Assembly: GCF_026262505.1 (NCBI RefSeq)
Contig: NC_067203.1
Span: forward strand, 13,528,392 to 13,592,391
DNA: 64,000 bases
Direction of reading: 5' to 3'
Origin: Trichomonas vaginalis G3
Taxonomy: Eukaryota > Parabasalia > Trichomonadida > Trichomonadidae
Shown here one piece after another: positions 30,086 to 42,200 of this stretch. Position 1 is the stretch's first letter; every line of letters begins with the position of its first letter. The notes under the pieces are model-generated. The model saw only the letters and a list, made by a program, of their open reading frames with translations. It did not search any database and was not told the DNA's origin. Both the position numbers and the translations under genes were made by a program.

Positions 30086-31140
30086 TAAGGGTTTCGTTTT
30101 GCGAAAAAAACGTACAATACGCAATTTCGCTAAAAAAACATTTAGCTAGCAATTTCGACCTTTGACTCCACTCAAGACGTCACTTTTTTAATTTTGCGGT
30201 ATCATATTTTTGGAAAATCTTTATGAATATTATATAAAAAGTCTCTTTAATATCTATATTTCATATTTTTATCGATTTTTAAAGTTTTTGCGAAAAGTAT
30301 TCAATTATTTTTGCTATTTGGTCGGGTAAATGTCAGATTTGCGACATTTTCTGATATGATATTCAGATTCTACGTTGATAATAATGCTTATAGAACCCTC
30401 TTGCTATTGTGTCAAAATTGCGAAACCAATAGCAAAAATATCTCGCAATATCAAAATTGAGATATTGAGTGAATTATGCATTATAGAGATTAAAAATCTG
30501 ATTTGTGAAAACATCTCATCAGTTTCTAGCTAATTCAAAAATCTTTACTATCTTATTCGATTAAAATGAAAAGGGAATAGTTTCATTATGCTTTAAATGA
30601 CAGCCTTATAATATAATCATAGTTTTCGCTCAATATGCAGCATTTTTTTTTCGAAATCTATGGTCAATATCCTAAATACTGATTGCTTTGCATTCATATC
30701 TCTTACATTTTCTATACCCACATCACTATTCATTGCTATTCCTATCTTTTTCATTTTTGTTTGTTTCTCATAATTTCTCAAAAAACACGATAACTTGATA
30801 TTTGTAAATATCATACTTTATAACGTAAATAAGAACTTGACCTATTAAGAAAAGCAGTAATGAAAAGAAAATCTGAAATTCATAAAAATTACAAGTTTCT
30901 GATGACAATTAGCTTAATTAAACCAGGTACAAGATTATATAATTGTATTTTCTATCCAATTATCCATATAATATCTTATCCAGAAAAAATAACTTGATCA
31001 ATACCAAATGATTTTTTAACTAGTAAATAAAGTATTTTCTTTACACACACATTGTATATCATAGTTTTTTTTTGGTTTCGCAAAACATCCAAAAACAAAT
31101 ATGCTATAAAAGTGACAATTTTAGCAAAACGAAACCCTTA
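30086..31140. mobile_element. 1.05 kb TIR element with TA target site
   Basis: The left end reads TA then AGGGTTTCGTTTTGC (30088-30102); the right end is the exact complement GCAAAACGAAACCCT followed by TA (31139-31140). So the inverted repeat is 15 bases and the flanking TA looks like a target duplication, the mode of Tc1/mariner-type transposons. The interior has more of the same subterminal words (TTTCGC and GCGAAA near 30100-30160, 30415-30450 and 31070-31085) and no transposase frame. It is therefore a non-autonomous element. Its ends start with the same AGGGT as the elements at 21.9 and 47.1 kb, but the rest differs. Confidence 0.7.
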
Positions 31141-31283
31141 GTATATGCTATAAACTCGACATCTAAGATGAAACGTATGTGTGTCAAAATTGTGGTTCAT
31201 TATTGAAAAAATAATTGTATAAAATCTTTAAGCAAATGGTAAATTTATTAGTAACAGTAAGTGAAAACAACAATCCAAAGCGA

Positions 31284-31964
31284 TCAAGAGATAATATCCA
31301 TGAGAACCGATATTGTGTCCTTTTGAGAAGGCATCAAAGATTTCACGATTGAAAGGCCAAGTGATGTTAAACTAGAAAAGAATGAGCCTGGTCCAGCACG
31401 TCTGAGTGTTTTGCGCATGATTTCTTCTGCTGAAGTGTTCGTATACATATATAAAGATAACGGGTATACAGTTGATGCTGTTAATAGATTGCAAGTAAAT
31501 GTTCTAACAAGATTAAAGCCGAGTGATTGATGGAATTCTAAATTGGATGGATTAATCATTATTTTTGAAAGCGCATTTAATGATTTTTGACAAGTTTTGT
31601 AAGATATTTCTACTTTCAATTGTGATTTAAGTCCACGAAGCATTGATGGATACTTTTTAGGATTTGTATAATACTGAAGGAAATATAAATCTTTTGGACC
31701 CTTTTTTTCTTGAGATTCGTAATCATGAGTCATATTTCTGATTGCTACCTTTGTTGAAGCAGTAAGAAAACCTATTAATGCTCCTTGTGCAGCTGAAGAA
31801 ACAATAATTTTTAAGATTTGTTTTTGAGTTAAAGGCCTTTTATGTGCAAGGGTGTAAGATTCTTTAACTTGGTTGAGGGCGGGCTCGAGTAAGCTGCTGT
31901 AGAGCTCTGATGTGTATGGTTCATCAGTTAAAAAGCTATAGTTGAGCTCAGCTTCTTTGTTCAT
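31284..31964 (-). CDS. Unknown protein with hydrophobic helices
   Basis: The product is 226 residues. An Inr TCACTT lies 14 bases before the ATG, which supports a real gene. Three weakly hydrophobic helical segments can be seen: ILKIIVSSAAQGALIGFL (about 49-67), LVRTFTCNLLTASTVYPLSLY (about 155-175) and FFSSLTSLGLSIVKSL (about 195-211). Between them is a charged, Lys-rich region. The alternation of Gly/Ala-rich helices suggests a small multi-pass organelle membrane protein, perhaps a distant carrier or TIM-like protein, but no mitochondrial-carrier PX[DE] motif is present. Family not recognised. Confidence 0.65.
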   Translation of the reverse strand: MNKEAELNYSFLTDEPYTSELYSSLLEPALNQVKESYTLAHKRPLTQKQILKIIVSSAAQGALIGFLTASTKVAIRNMTHDYESQEKKGPKDLYFLQYYTNPKKYPSMLRGLKSQLKVEISYKTCQKSLNALSKIMINPSNLEFHQSLGFNLVRTFTCNLLTASTVYPLSLYMYTNTSAEEIMRKTLRRAGPGSFFSSLTSLGLSIVKSLMPSQKDTISVLMDIIS

Positions 31965-31974
31965 TGGATAAAAA

Positions 31975-31980
31975 AAGTGA
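31975..31980 (-). promoter_or_regulatory. Initiator of the unknown membrane-protein gene
   Basis: TCACTT on the reverse strand; +1 A at 31978, 14 bases from the ATG. Confidence 0.5.
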
Positions 31981-33019
31981 AAGATTTTGAAAGTTGTTAA
32001 AATTGAATAATTGAATTGATCGTTATATTTTACTGATTGATAAATATTGATCTATATTTGCTTATTAGCATATTACTCTCAAAATAATATTTTTATCAAA
32101 TTTCTGAACTAAGTGAGTCAGTGATAAAAAGCCTTAATCTATTTAGAAAAACTGAAAATAATTTACAGAATTTATCAGAACTCGTTGTGTGATATCTTTT
32201 TCAATAGCCGAATAGGCAAGAATAACGACATTGAACAAATATCAAATAATATTCTCAGTGGATTTGCTATTATTTGTTAGGAATCGGAGCAGATACAACA
32301 ATTAAAGATTACAGAAGCAATAACTACTATTGTTTACGTAGAGTCCAGTAAGTTGAAGAAGATTAAGTAGATTTTACAATAAATTACCTAAAGATTCTTT
32401 GTGCCAATATATTTTATTCATTTTATCTTTTTGAATTGTATTGTGACTTACAGTTATATTTATTGAAATATTATTTTCATCTGGAAAAGTGACAAAATCA
32501 TCATCATTTTCGTGGTCTTGCTAAAAAGATAAATGAATGAGATTGTATTGCAATGATGCCTTCTATAATTGCAATGTATTAATTAGGAAATTTTGGTGAT
32601 AACCGATTGAATAAATTGAGTTGATGTTTTTGACTTCGCTAAAAAATTGACTTGAAATATGCAAAAAAAAATGAAACGGAATGAAATTAGGAATAGAAGT
32701 AGGATATTCGTGCTTATTGTAAGTACATTCAAACTTCGGACCACAACTTAATAGCCAAAATAAATGTAATATTAGATTCAAAACGAAAATGAAGAAAACA
32801 ACTCTATTATGCCTACAATCACTTAACACTCTAATTTTTGGGTGTCATATGCTTATATTATGGCCTGTAACTAATATAAAGTGAATTCTTTTCGTATTTT
32901 TGTTGTCATGTTATGAGTTATTTACTTTTCTTTTTGGAGTTATGAAATTCAAAACTGAAGATATATTTGAACATATTGAATAAATATATATTTAAAAAGG
33001 AATTAAAATTTAAATTTGT
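31981..33019. other. AT-rich intergenic stretch
   Basis: About 1 kb with only start-less short frames and one AAAAGTGAC motif (about 32486). Confidence 0.6.
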
Positions 33020-33964
33020 TTAAGGAGCATCTGCGTTATCTTCCTTCTTGGCCTTAAAAACGAAAAGCCAAACAAGAACACCAACAATAATTCCGACAAC
33101 AACAATAACACCAATCGCAATTCCTGCTATTGCAGCTGCCCCAATTTTACCATTTGAAGGTGCTTCATTTTTAAGATCATCAAGTGTGAAAAGATCAGCT
33201 CTTTGAGGGATCCAACCAGCAAACTCAGGGAACCATAATTTGTTGCCTTCTTTTGTACTCTCGTATGTAAAAGTTGCTTTAGCTTCTTTTTCTCCAATAT
33301 TTAAACCACTAAATGCTGTGCCAGGAGCTGTAATTGTGATTTCATTAGGTGATCTTGTTTTATCATCAGGTTCATCAGCTACATTAAATATTTGCACTTT
33401 ATCTTTTGGTTCTCCTACGATTTTAATGGTATTATTATTCAGAAGTACTGGATAAACCCTTACTTCAGGTTTCAAGTTAACTTCTATTTTTCCGCTCTTT
33501 ATGGAAGTAAGATAAATTCTACCATCAATCATTGTTCCTTCGTTATCCCCTGCAAATGATGGAAAACCTTCCGTTTTTAATTGGACCTTACATTCTTTAG
33601 TACTATCTGTGCATTTGAGCGTAGCAGTATATTTTTCATCTGGCCCCATCATTGGATTATTATAGAACAATGGATTCTTTACAGTTTTAATAGGTTTTGT
33701 AAGATCAGACAATTTATATAAGTCGACTGATATATCGGATTCACTACCGAATGCATAAGAATAGTATGAAACTTCGCGGCATTCACCCGCTTTTAATGTG
33801 ATTTCTTTGTAACGACCTTTCAACTCTCTATCAACAATTGTTGGGCAATCTTTGAAATTGTCTTCATCTAATAATGTTCTATTATTTCTGATGCTGCAAG
33901 TAATGCATGCAAAAACACCAAACATTAACAAAAATGATGTGATAATAAAGTCGTAATAATTCAT
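33020..33964 (-). CDS. Type I membrane surface protein, trichomonad-specific
   Basis: The product is 314 residues. It begins with a hydrophobic signal peptide (about 8-24, IITSFLLMFGVFACITC) and has one strong membrane helix near the end (GIAIGVIVVVGIIVGVLVWLFVF) followed by a short tail KAKKEDNADAP. The outer part is beta-rich with few cysteines (DCPTIVDRELKGRYKEI, FEGFPSFAGDNEG-like segments) and sites for N-glycosylation such as NNT. This fits the single-pass surface proteins with an acidic short tail that trichomonads encode in families. No enzyme motif is visible; a role in adhesion or surface coating is only a guess. Confidence 0.8.
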   Translation of the reverse strand: MNYYDFIITSFLLMFGVFACITCSIRNNRTLLDEDNFKDCPTIVDRELKGRYKEITLKAGECREVSYYSYAFGSESDISVDLYKLSDLTKPIKTVKNPLFYNNPMMGPDEKYTATLKCTDSTKECKVQLKTEGFPSFAGDNEGTMIDGRIYLTSIKSGKIEVNLKPEVRVYPVLLNNNTIKIVGEPKDKVQIFNVADEPDDKTRSPNEITITAPGTAFSGLNIGEKEAKATFTYESTKEGNKLWFPEFAGWIPQRADLFTLDDLKNEAPSNGKIGAAAIAGIAIGVIVVVGIIVGVLVWLFVFKAKKEDNADAP

Positions 33965-34954
33965 TGAAATTTAAGAAATTATTTTTGTTAACCATCCAAT
34001 TTTTTGAATGTATTCATAATAAAAATAAATAATCATTCTGAAAAAGTATCTAAAGAAGGACATTATCAATGATCATTGCCCTGATTTCAGCTGGAAAGGG
34101 GCAAATATAATGATAATATGTTACGACTTTAATTAATGAAACATGTTAAACGACTTTTTCATACTTCATATTTTTATCGAAAAAAAAATATGATGAATCA
34201 AATAAAACAAAAATAAGTGTGTGTGATCATATAAATGTGAGTGAATCATTTGTGAATTTCATTCGATCAATTTCTGAGAAGACGATTCAAATATGTATGT
34301 ATGCTATGAAATCAAAATTCTATTCAGACTTAAGAATCCAAAATTCCCAAGCATAAAATAAAAATATTTTATTTGTAAAATGTATCGTATATTAATATTT
34401 TATTCTCTGAAATTATTGCCGATTCCTATTCAAAACGAAATTTATTGTAGTGATAATTTTGAATTCATCCAATCAAAAGAAGGCTTTTTAATTTTCATAG
34501 AAGGTTTTTATGTGGTATCAAAAGTGACAAATTAATCGTTATGTCAGACGACTTTGGACTTTGAATTAAAATTTTAATGAAAATGTGATGTAAGAAATAG
34601 TGAAATTATTCATATTATAATAATGAAAGGTGAATAATTAATTAAAATAGCAGTAAGTATGTGTTAAAAATGATTAACAAGCAATCTTTATAAGGTTAAA
34701 TATTAATTATAAATTAAAATTCCCATATTAAGAGAAAAATGAAAGTTGCGAAACAATTCTCAATTTGGTTCATAATCTGAATACAGAGGTGAGCAAAAAC
34801 TATCTTGTACGACTTTTTTGTAAAAAGTGCTCCATCGAAGAACTAAGTTATAAACTTCTTAACAACTATTTAAAGTTGGTGGTGCACGAGATTCTTATCA
34901 AATTGGATTTCATTTTATTGTATAATAAAAAAATAAGAAAAATAAAATAAAACT
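33965..34954. other. AT-rich intergenic stretch with an abortive start
   Basis: About 1 kb. At 34521 there is a promoter-like AAAAGTGACA followed 12 bases later by ATG TCA GAC GAC TTT and a stop after seven codons. Otherwise nothing recognised. Confidence 0.5.
34521..34529 (+). promoter_or_regulatory. AAAAGTGAC motif before a seven-codon frame
   Basis: Same core and spacing as before Rab and uL13. The frame after it (MSDDFGL, then TGA) is too short for a gene, so this may be the promoter of a lost gene. Confidence 0.3.
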
Positions 34955-37900
34955 TTATTTTAATAAATCTTTGATTTCGTTGTATCTTGAAATTAAAATA
35001 TCAACTGATTCTTTGTTTTTGAGAAGAGAAGCAAGGAATAATGATCGATAATAATCAGATATTGGAATCCAGTTGTATGAGTGATATTTAAGATAACAAT
35101 CAATGAAAATACTTTTGTTGAGGAATGATGAATACATCAAACATGTCATTGAATTATTATTAACAAGATAATGATTTGTTTGTGCTTTCAAGCAGAATTC
35201 GATGATTTCTTTGTTCCCAATTTCGGAAGCATAGTGAAGACATGTATTACCTTTTTTTCGTCTTCATTTCAATGTCGAATTTCTTATCATACAAAAGATA
35301 CAAAACTGGAAGACAATTACATCTGATAGCAATCTGAAAATGGTTGATTCCTCTTTCGAATTGTTTATTTATGTTCAATCTTGAATTTCGAATTAATGCT
35401 TCATAATTTCCATAGAATCTATTTTCGATCGCAAGGCGAAGCGGTGTTTTTCCACCACATTCGATATTAGGATCAGCTCCATATTTTCCAAGCAAATCAA
35501 TAAATCTATATGAATTATCAGCTGATGCTGCAACATATAATGGAGTTTCACCCATTCCATTCTTTTTATCAACATTTACATTTTTATGGTTTTCTAAATA
35601 AAATTTAAAGTATCCAAAAGCCCTCATTGTGATAAATTTTGAAATATCAGCTTGAAAAAGTGGTTTTGGACCATAATCTTCGTGGCCATTTATAATTTCA
35701 TCTGGTGCATTAAACATCTTCATCATTCCAATTGATCCTACTGATTTAGCTAATGCCATTGGTGTGGCTTGATTGAAATTCATTTGATACAAATCAATAA
35801 ATGGATACCTTCCAGTCACAAGATCATATACATCTACATTATCTGATAATGCACATGAATGTAAAACCGTATTTCCAAAAAGATTGGCAATGTTCGGATT
35901 AGGATAATATTGAAGAATGAGTTGCGTGATTTCGATCGATATTTCTTTATTGATGGAACATAGATTCAAAACTGTGTTACCGGAGAAATCACAAAGATTT
36001 GGATTAGCACTATTATGCAAGAGAACTTCGACAGCACGCGAATTATTATGAAGGACTGAATAATGAAGTGGTGTTTCGTTTCTGATGTTTCTGCAATTGA
36101 TGTCGAAATGAAGTTTGATGATTTCATGAAGGAATGTGATATTGTTGTCATCAATCGATTTAGAGAATAATAAAAATGGATTCATGTTCGGATTTTCTGA
36201 ATAAAGGAATTGAATTGATTCGATGTCTTGATTCTCATATAATTGATTTATGATGGATCCATCATCTAATCTTGGTTTATACAAGATGAGTAATTTTGTT
36301 ATCTCTTTTGATTTCGACAATGAAAATTCATTCGATGTTACTTGTTTTCCATGATCTAACAAATATTTTGTCATTTCATAATTATTAGACAAAATTGCTA
36401 ATTCTAAAGGAGTTAGATCAATAGAATTTAGCTCCAGCTCTTGAAAGAGATCATTTTCAGCAATTTTGTAGTGATATCTAATAAAATCAATATATGGATC
36501 TGCATTTTCGATTTCCTTGAGTGAATTTATGATATCATTAGGAGATATATTGCATTTATCAATCAGATTAACTAATAACATCCTACCTGAAGAACTCAGT
36601 TGCTTTAAACTTGAAATAGAAAGAAGTTTTGTTAATTGAATTCCTTTCAAATTATAGATTTGTTTGATAATTTCATAGTCTTGTTTGGCTTCTAATAAAT
36701 ATGATGCAAAATTGTCAGAATCTATAATGTTGATGACTTCTGACAAAAACTCTGGCGATTTGTAATGATGAATCATATCACATATTGTCTCATTTTCAAA
36801 TGAAACGCCGTCATTCATTATCTTAATGAAAAGTTTGAAATTACTGTATTCTTTAAATCTCGGAATGAATAATTTGTTGAAGTCAAATCCGATTTTAACA
36901 AGTGTTTTGACAATGTCCGTATTTTTGGTTTCCAAAACATTTATTATATGTCTTGATAAGTCGATGATATGATCTTGATTTACATCAGTCAAGAACTTCA
37001 TAAAGAATTTGATATATTCTTCATCACCATTATTAATGGTGATTTCTAACAACAGTAATTTCTCATTTGTTGATTGACTTCTTAAGAATGAAATCAATGA
37101 ATTAAAGTATGATTGATATTCTTCATGAAGGAAATATTTGTTTTGAGAAAATTTTGTACTTCGAATCAAGTAGTGAACAACTAATGAAATGATGTATTTG
37201 TTGTTCTTTTCTATTGCTAATGAAAAAGCATCTTTTCCTTTATCATTAACAATTGTCAAATCAGGATTATACAAAAGAAATAGATCTGTTAAATCAGTAA
37301 GTGATTTTGCAATTGGATATAAAATTGCTGTACTTCCTGATTTGTTTGTAATATTTGGATTGGCACCATTAATTAGTAATGTTTTTGATAAATCATAATT
37401 TCCATTCCGGGCAGCTATCATCAGTGCTGTAAGATTGTCTTCTTTTGATTTTGCATCAATTTCTGGATCAATTGGTAAGTCGCATTTTGCGCGATGCATC
37501 TTTTCGCAAATGATAGAATACATATTCATAATTACTTGATTTAAAGGAGATCTAACAACAAGCGATCTTGCAACAGGATAATTGTTCACTCGTGCAGCAT
37601 GTATTAAAACTGTATCATTCGGATTTGTTTCATTTAAAAATAAATTAATGCTAATTATTCTTTCATATAAAAATGTGCTGTCTAATGGTCTTTCTTGAAA
37701 TGCTCTGTCAAATATTTGATAACCTGCTGGATGAATAAAGTCCAAAAGCATTTTATCACATTCGAAATTAGATTCTTCAAGAAGTTGGAAGAATCTTGAA
37801 TCATCATGCAAATACTTCAATACTATTGATGCAAAAGTCAGACTGGCAAATCTAAATCTGATTTTATCATTTTGAATATTTTCAAGATCAATTATAATGT

Positions 37901-38796
37901 TTTTGTATTCATTTTTAATTACATATCTTATCAAATATGGTTCGAATTTTCCAATTGCATGCATTAGCAAGTTATATGATGTAGCAATTTGTCCCAGATC
38001 AATCAATTTTTGATCCTTTATTAAACCATCTTTGATTAGTTTGTTTAAAACGAAATCTACAATTGCACACATTGAGTTATCAAAGGCAGCTTGTAAAGGT
38101 GTTTTTCCTTCATTATTCGGAATTGTGAGATCACAATTATGCAAAATGAGGAAGTCTGTTATTCGTTCTTGCATGTTCCTAATTGCAATCATTACTGCTG
38201 TATCTCCTTTTCTATCTCTTAAATTTAGATTTGCACCGCTATCCACTAATTTTTCAACAAGTTCAATATTGTTGTTTTCGACAGCTATCATTAATGGGGT
38301 CTTCAAATTTTTGCTTTCTTGATAGTCAATTTGCGGATCAAATTCAAGCTTCTTTTCCTTCATGTAAGCTTAAATCCGAAGTGATTAAGGGTGTTTCGTG
38401 CTTAAATCTGTCATCCGTTAGCTTCCAAAATTGAGCAAGTGCAATGCCAACATCTTTGTCAAGGAGTTTGAAAAAAAGACAATCTTTAAACTTGAATAAG
38501 AATTTATCAAATCTATATCCGCATCGATCAAGAAAAGTGATTATTCTATCTCTCTCAATTAGTAACTGCTTGAAAATAAAGTTTGTATGCTCGAGAACCA
38601 GTTGTCTGTTATCATAGAAAGAGTCTTCCCAAGAAAAATCACTTGTATGATATTGAATGATAAATTTAACTGTTTCCTCGTCTCTATTTCCTATTGCGTT
38701 CTGTAAACATCTATATTTTGTTTCTAAATCATAATGAGCCCAATCATTTTTTAAAGTCTCAATACTGAAAGTTTTTTCTTCATTTTGCTTTGACAT
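34955..38796 (-). pseudogene. Ankyrin-repeat protein gene, copy 1 (frame broken in two places)
   Basis: Three reverse-strand frames together match one ankyrin gene. The 5' frame (38344-38796, 150 codons) carries the N-terminal domain (KYRCLQNAIGNRDEETVKFI). The main frame (35247-38363, 1,038 codons) holds about 20 ankyrin repeats (TPLMIAVENNNIELVEKLVD, NETPLHYSVLHNNSRAVEVL). The 3' frame (34955-35191, 78 codons) is the C-terminal end. Compared with copy 2, about 45 codons are lost and the frame shifts at the first junction. At the second, run-length changes in two T tracts near 35252-35268 shift the frame by one. It is either a pseudogene or now makes the 1,038-residue piece, which has its own ATG. 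Ankyrin repeats mediate protein binding. Confidence 0.8.
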
Positions 38797-39244
38797 GAGG
38801 ATTCTCTGTGAACACTATTAAGTTATTAACGATTAGATTAAGAATAGATTACTATTCTGCCACTTTTTTGATGTTTTATCAAAAAAAAATTGAAAGCCTG
38901 TCTTATCGATAAGACATCTATGAATTTTTTAAAAATAGTAATAATAATTATAACCATTTCATTATTTATCTTAATAGTATTCATACAACTTCCTGACATT
39001 TTCAAAAAAACAATTACAGGCGAGAAGAGATATAGAATTTAAAGAGTAATTAAGATATTCAAAAGATGTGACACATACTCCATTAATCAGGTTCTTCATA
39101 TCAGATACTATCGTTCTTTTGAGATCAAGGTAATTATTATGTTATCTTGATTTATTTGAAAGATAAATTATTAGTTTCTGTGTCATTCGATTAAAATTTT
39201 CATATAAATCTCTGGTTTAATAATAAAATATTCTTTAATAACTT
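38797..39244. other. Spacer between the two ankyrin genes
   Basis: It holds AAAAAAGTGGC (reverse strand, about 38869-38879) and an 18-bp perfect palindrome (38899-38916). Both have counterparts upstream of copy 2, so the upstream region was duplicated with the gene. Confidence 0.6.
38899..38916. repeat. 18-bp palindrome upstream of ankyrin copy 1
   Basis: TGTCTTATCGATAAGACA is its own reverse complement. The right half, TATCGATAAGACA, recurs upstream of copy 2 at 43319-43331. It could bind a dimeric regulator shared by the pair. Confidence 0.6.
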
Positions 39245-42200
39245 TTATTTTAATAAATCTTTGATTTCGTTGTATCTTGAAATTAAAACATCAACTGATT
39301 CTTTGTTTTTGAGAAGAGAAGCAAGGAATAATGATCGATAATAATCAGATATTGGAATCCAGTTGTATGAGTGATATTTAAGATAACAATCAATGAAAAT
39401 ACTTTTGTTGAGGAATGATGAATACATCAAACATGTCATTGAATTATTATTAACAAGATAATGATTTGTTTGTGCTTTCAAGCAGAATTCGATGATTTCT
39501 TTGTTCCCAATTTCGGAAGCATAGTGAAGGCATGTATTACCTTTTTCGTCTTTCATTTCAATGTCGAATTTCTTATCATACAAAAGATACAAAACTGGAA
39601 GACAATTACATCTGATAGCAATCTGAAAATAGTTGATTCCTCTTTCGAATTGTTTATTTATGTTCAATCTTGAATTTCGAATTAATGCTTCATAATTTCC
39701 ATAGAATCTATTTTCGATCGCAAGGCGAAGCGGTGTTTTTCCACCACATTCGATATTAGGATCAGCTCCATATTTTCCAAGCAAATCAATAAATCTATAT
39801 GAATTATCAGCTGATGCTGCAACATATAATGGAGTTTCACCCTTTCCATTCTTTTCATTGACATCAATTCTTGGATTCTGTTCGAGATAAAATTTCAAGT
39901 ATGAATATCTCCTAAATCTAATGATCCATGTGATATCTGTATCAAAATATGGCTTGGGATCAAATGGAGGAACTGGAGTTACAACGTCATATCGTTTCAC
40001 CTTCAAACGCTTCATCATTTTTGTTGAATTTTGAGACATTGATAATGATTCAGCAGAGGCAATATTGTAATTCGTTATTGTGATATCAAAATTTGGGAAT
40101 TTGCTGATCACAATATCATAGACACGTACATTATCTGTCATTGCACATGAATGAAGGAAATTGTTTCCAAACAAATTAACAATGTTCGGATTAGGATAAT
40201 ATTGAAGAATGAGTTGCGTGATTTCGATCGATATTTCTTTATTGATGGAACATAGATTCAAAACTGTGTTACCGGAGAAATCACAAAGATTTGGATTAGC
40301 ACTATTATGCAAGAGAACTTCGACAGCACGCGAATTATTATGAAGAACCGAATAATGAAGTGGTGTTTCGTTTCTGATGTTTCTGCAATTGATGTCGAAA
40401 TGAAGTTTGATGATTTCATGAAGGAATGTGATATTGTTGTCATCAATCGATTTAGAGAATAATAAAAATGGATTCATGTTCGGATTTTCTGAATAAAGGA
40501 ATTGAATAGATTCGATGTCTTGATTCTCATATAATTGATTTATGATGGATCCATCATCTAATCTTGGTTTATACAAGATGAGTAATTTTGTTATCTCTTT
40601 TGATTTCGACAATGAAAATTCATTCGATGTTACTTGTTTTCCATGATCTAACAAATACTTTGTCATTTCATAATTATTAGACAAAATTGCTAATTCTAAT
40701 GGAGTTATATCAACATTATCAATATCTAAATTCTGGAATATATCATTTTCGTCGATTTTATAATGCACTTTGATGAAATTAATAAATGAAGCATCATATT
40801 CAATCTCTTTCAATGCTTGTATTATATCTTTTGGAGGAATATTACATTTATCAATTAAATTGGTCAATATATTCTGAGTTGTTTCATTAAATTCTTTGTG
40901 TTTTGGAACAGAAAGGAGCTTTGTTAACTGAACCCCATTTAATATCATTATTTGATTGATCAGTTCATAATCTTCTTTTGAGTTTAATAGATATGAAGTA
41001 AAGATATCTATATCAATATATTTAATGATTTCTGACAAAAATTCTGGAGATTTGTAATAATGGATCATATCTGAAATGACATCAAAATCAAATGAAACTC
41101 CACCTTCTATGATCTTTAAAAAGATATTATAATTGCTATATTCCTTGTAAATCGGAAGGAACAGTTTGTTGAAGTCATAACCAACTTTAATAAGTATCTT
41201 GAAAATATCAGGATTCTTAGTTTCCATTATACTTATAATGTGCTTTGATAAGTTAATTATTTGTTGATAATTAACATCGCTCAAAAACTTCATGAAGAAT
41301 TTTATGTATTCTTCATCTCCATTTGAAATGGATTCTTGGAACAATTTGAGCTTTTCGCTTAGTTTTTCGTTTCTTATAATTGAAATCAATTTGTTATAAT
41401 ATGATTCATGTTCCTCTTTCAGGAAATATTTGTTTTGAGAGTATTTTGTATTCTGAATCAATAAGTGAACAATTATCAAAGCAAGTGATTTATAGTTCTT
41501 ATCTAAGGCAAGTGAAAAGACATCTTTGTTTTGATTATTAACAATAGTTAAATCGCAGTTTTGTCCAATAAGTAATTTTATCAAATCGGGATCTGATTTT
41601 TCAATTGCATATAATAGAGCTGTATTTCCTGAATGATTTGTTATATTTGGATTGGCGCCATGATCAATTAATAATTCTGCAATTGATGCATTCCCTTTTT
41701 TCACGGCAACCATAAGAGCTGTGAGATCATCCTCACCTGATATTGCATCAATTTCTGGATCAAATGTCAATTTTTTGTATTCCTGATGACGTTTTTCGCA
41801 GATGATTTTATGTAAATTATCAATTTTTGGATCTAAAATTAATAATTCAATAAGTGATTTCACAAAAGCTCCATCATTATTTCTTACTGCATGGATCAAA
41901 TGTGTATCTTTTGGATTTGTTTCATTCAAAAATTGCTGGATGGTATGAATCATTTCGAATAGAAACTTCTTATCGAATGGATTGTGTTTGAATACACTAT
42001 TGAACAAAACATATCCTGCTGGATGAATAAAATCTAAAAACATTTTGTCATATTCGAAATTATTTTATTCAAGAATTGTAAAAGTTCTTGGATCTTCGAA
42101 TAAGTACTTCAATATAATGATTATAAAAATAATAGATGCATAAGAAAACTTGTATTTGTCTTTAAGAATACTTTCATGATCGAAGATAATGTTTTTGTAT

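Noticed and set aside
32563-32829. 88-codon hydrophobic reverse frame
   Set aside because: First codon is GTG with no ATG nearby; composition is that of AT-rich non-coding DNA.
34765-34950. 61-codon forward frame next to ankyrin copy 1
   Set aside because: It begins at a non-ATG codon, has no initiator or motif, and is Leu/Lys/Ile-rich as expected by chance.
42065-42067. TAA read as a sense codon (altered genetic code)
   Set aside because: TAA, TAG and TGA all end other clear genes in the window, so a reassigned code is not supported.
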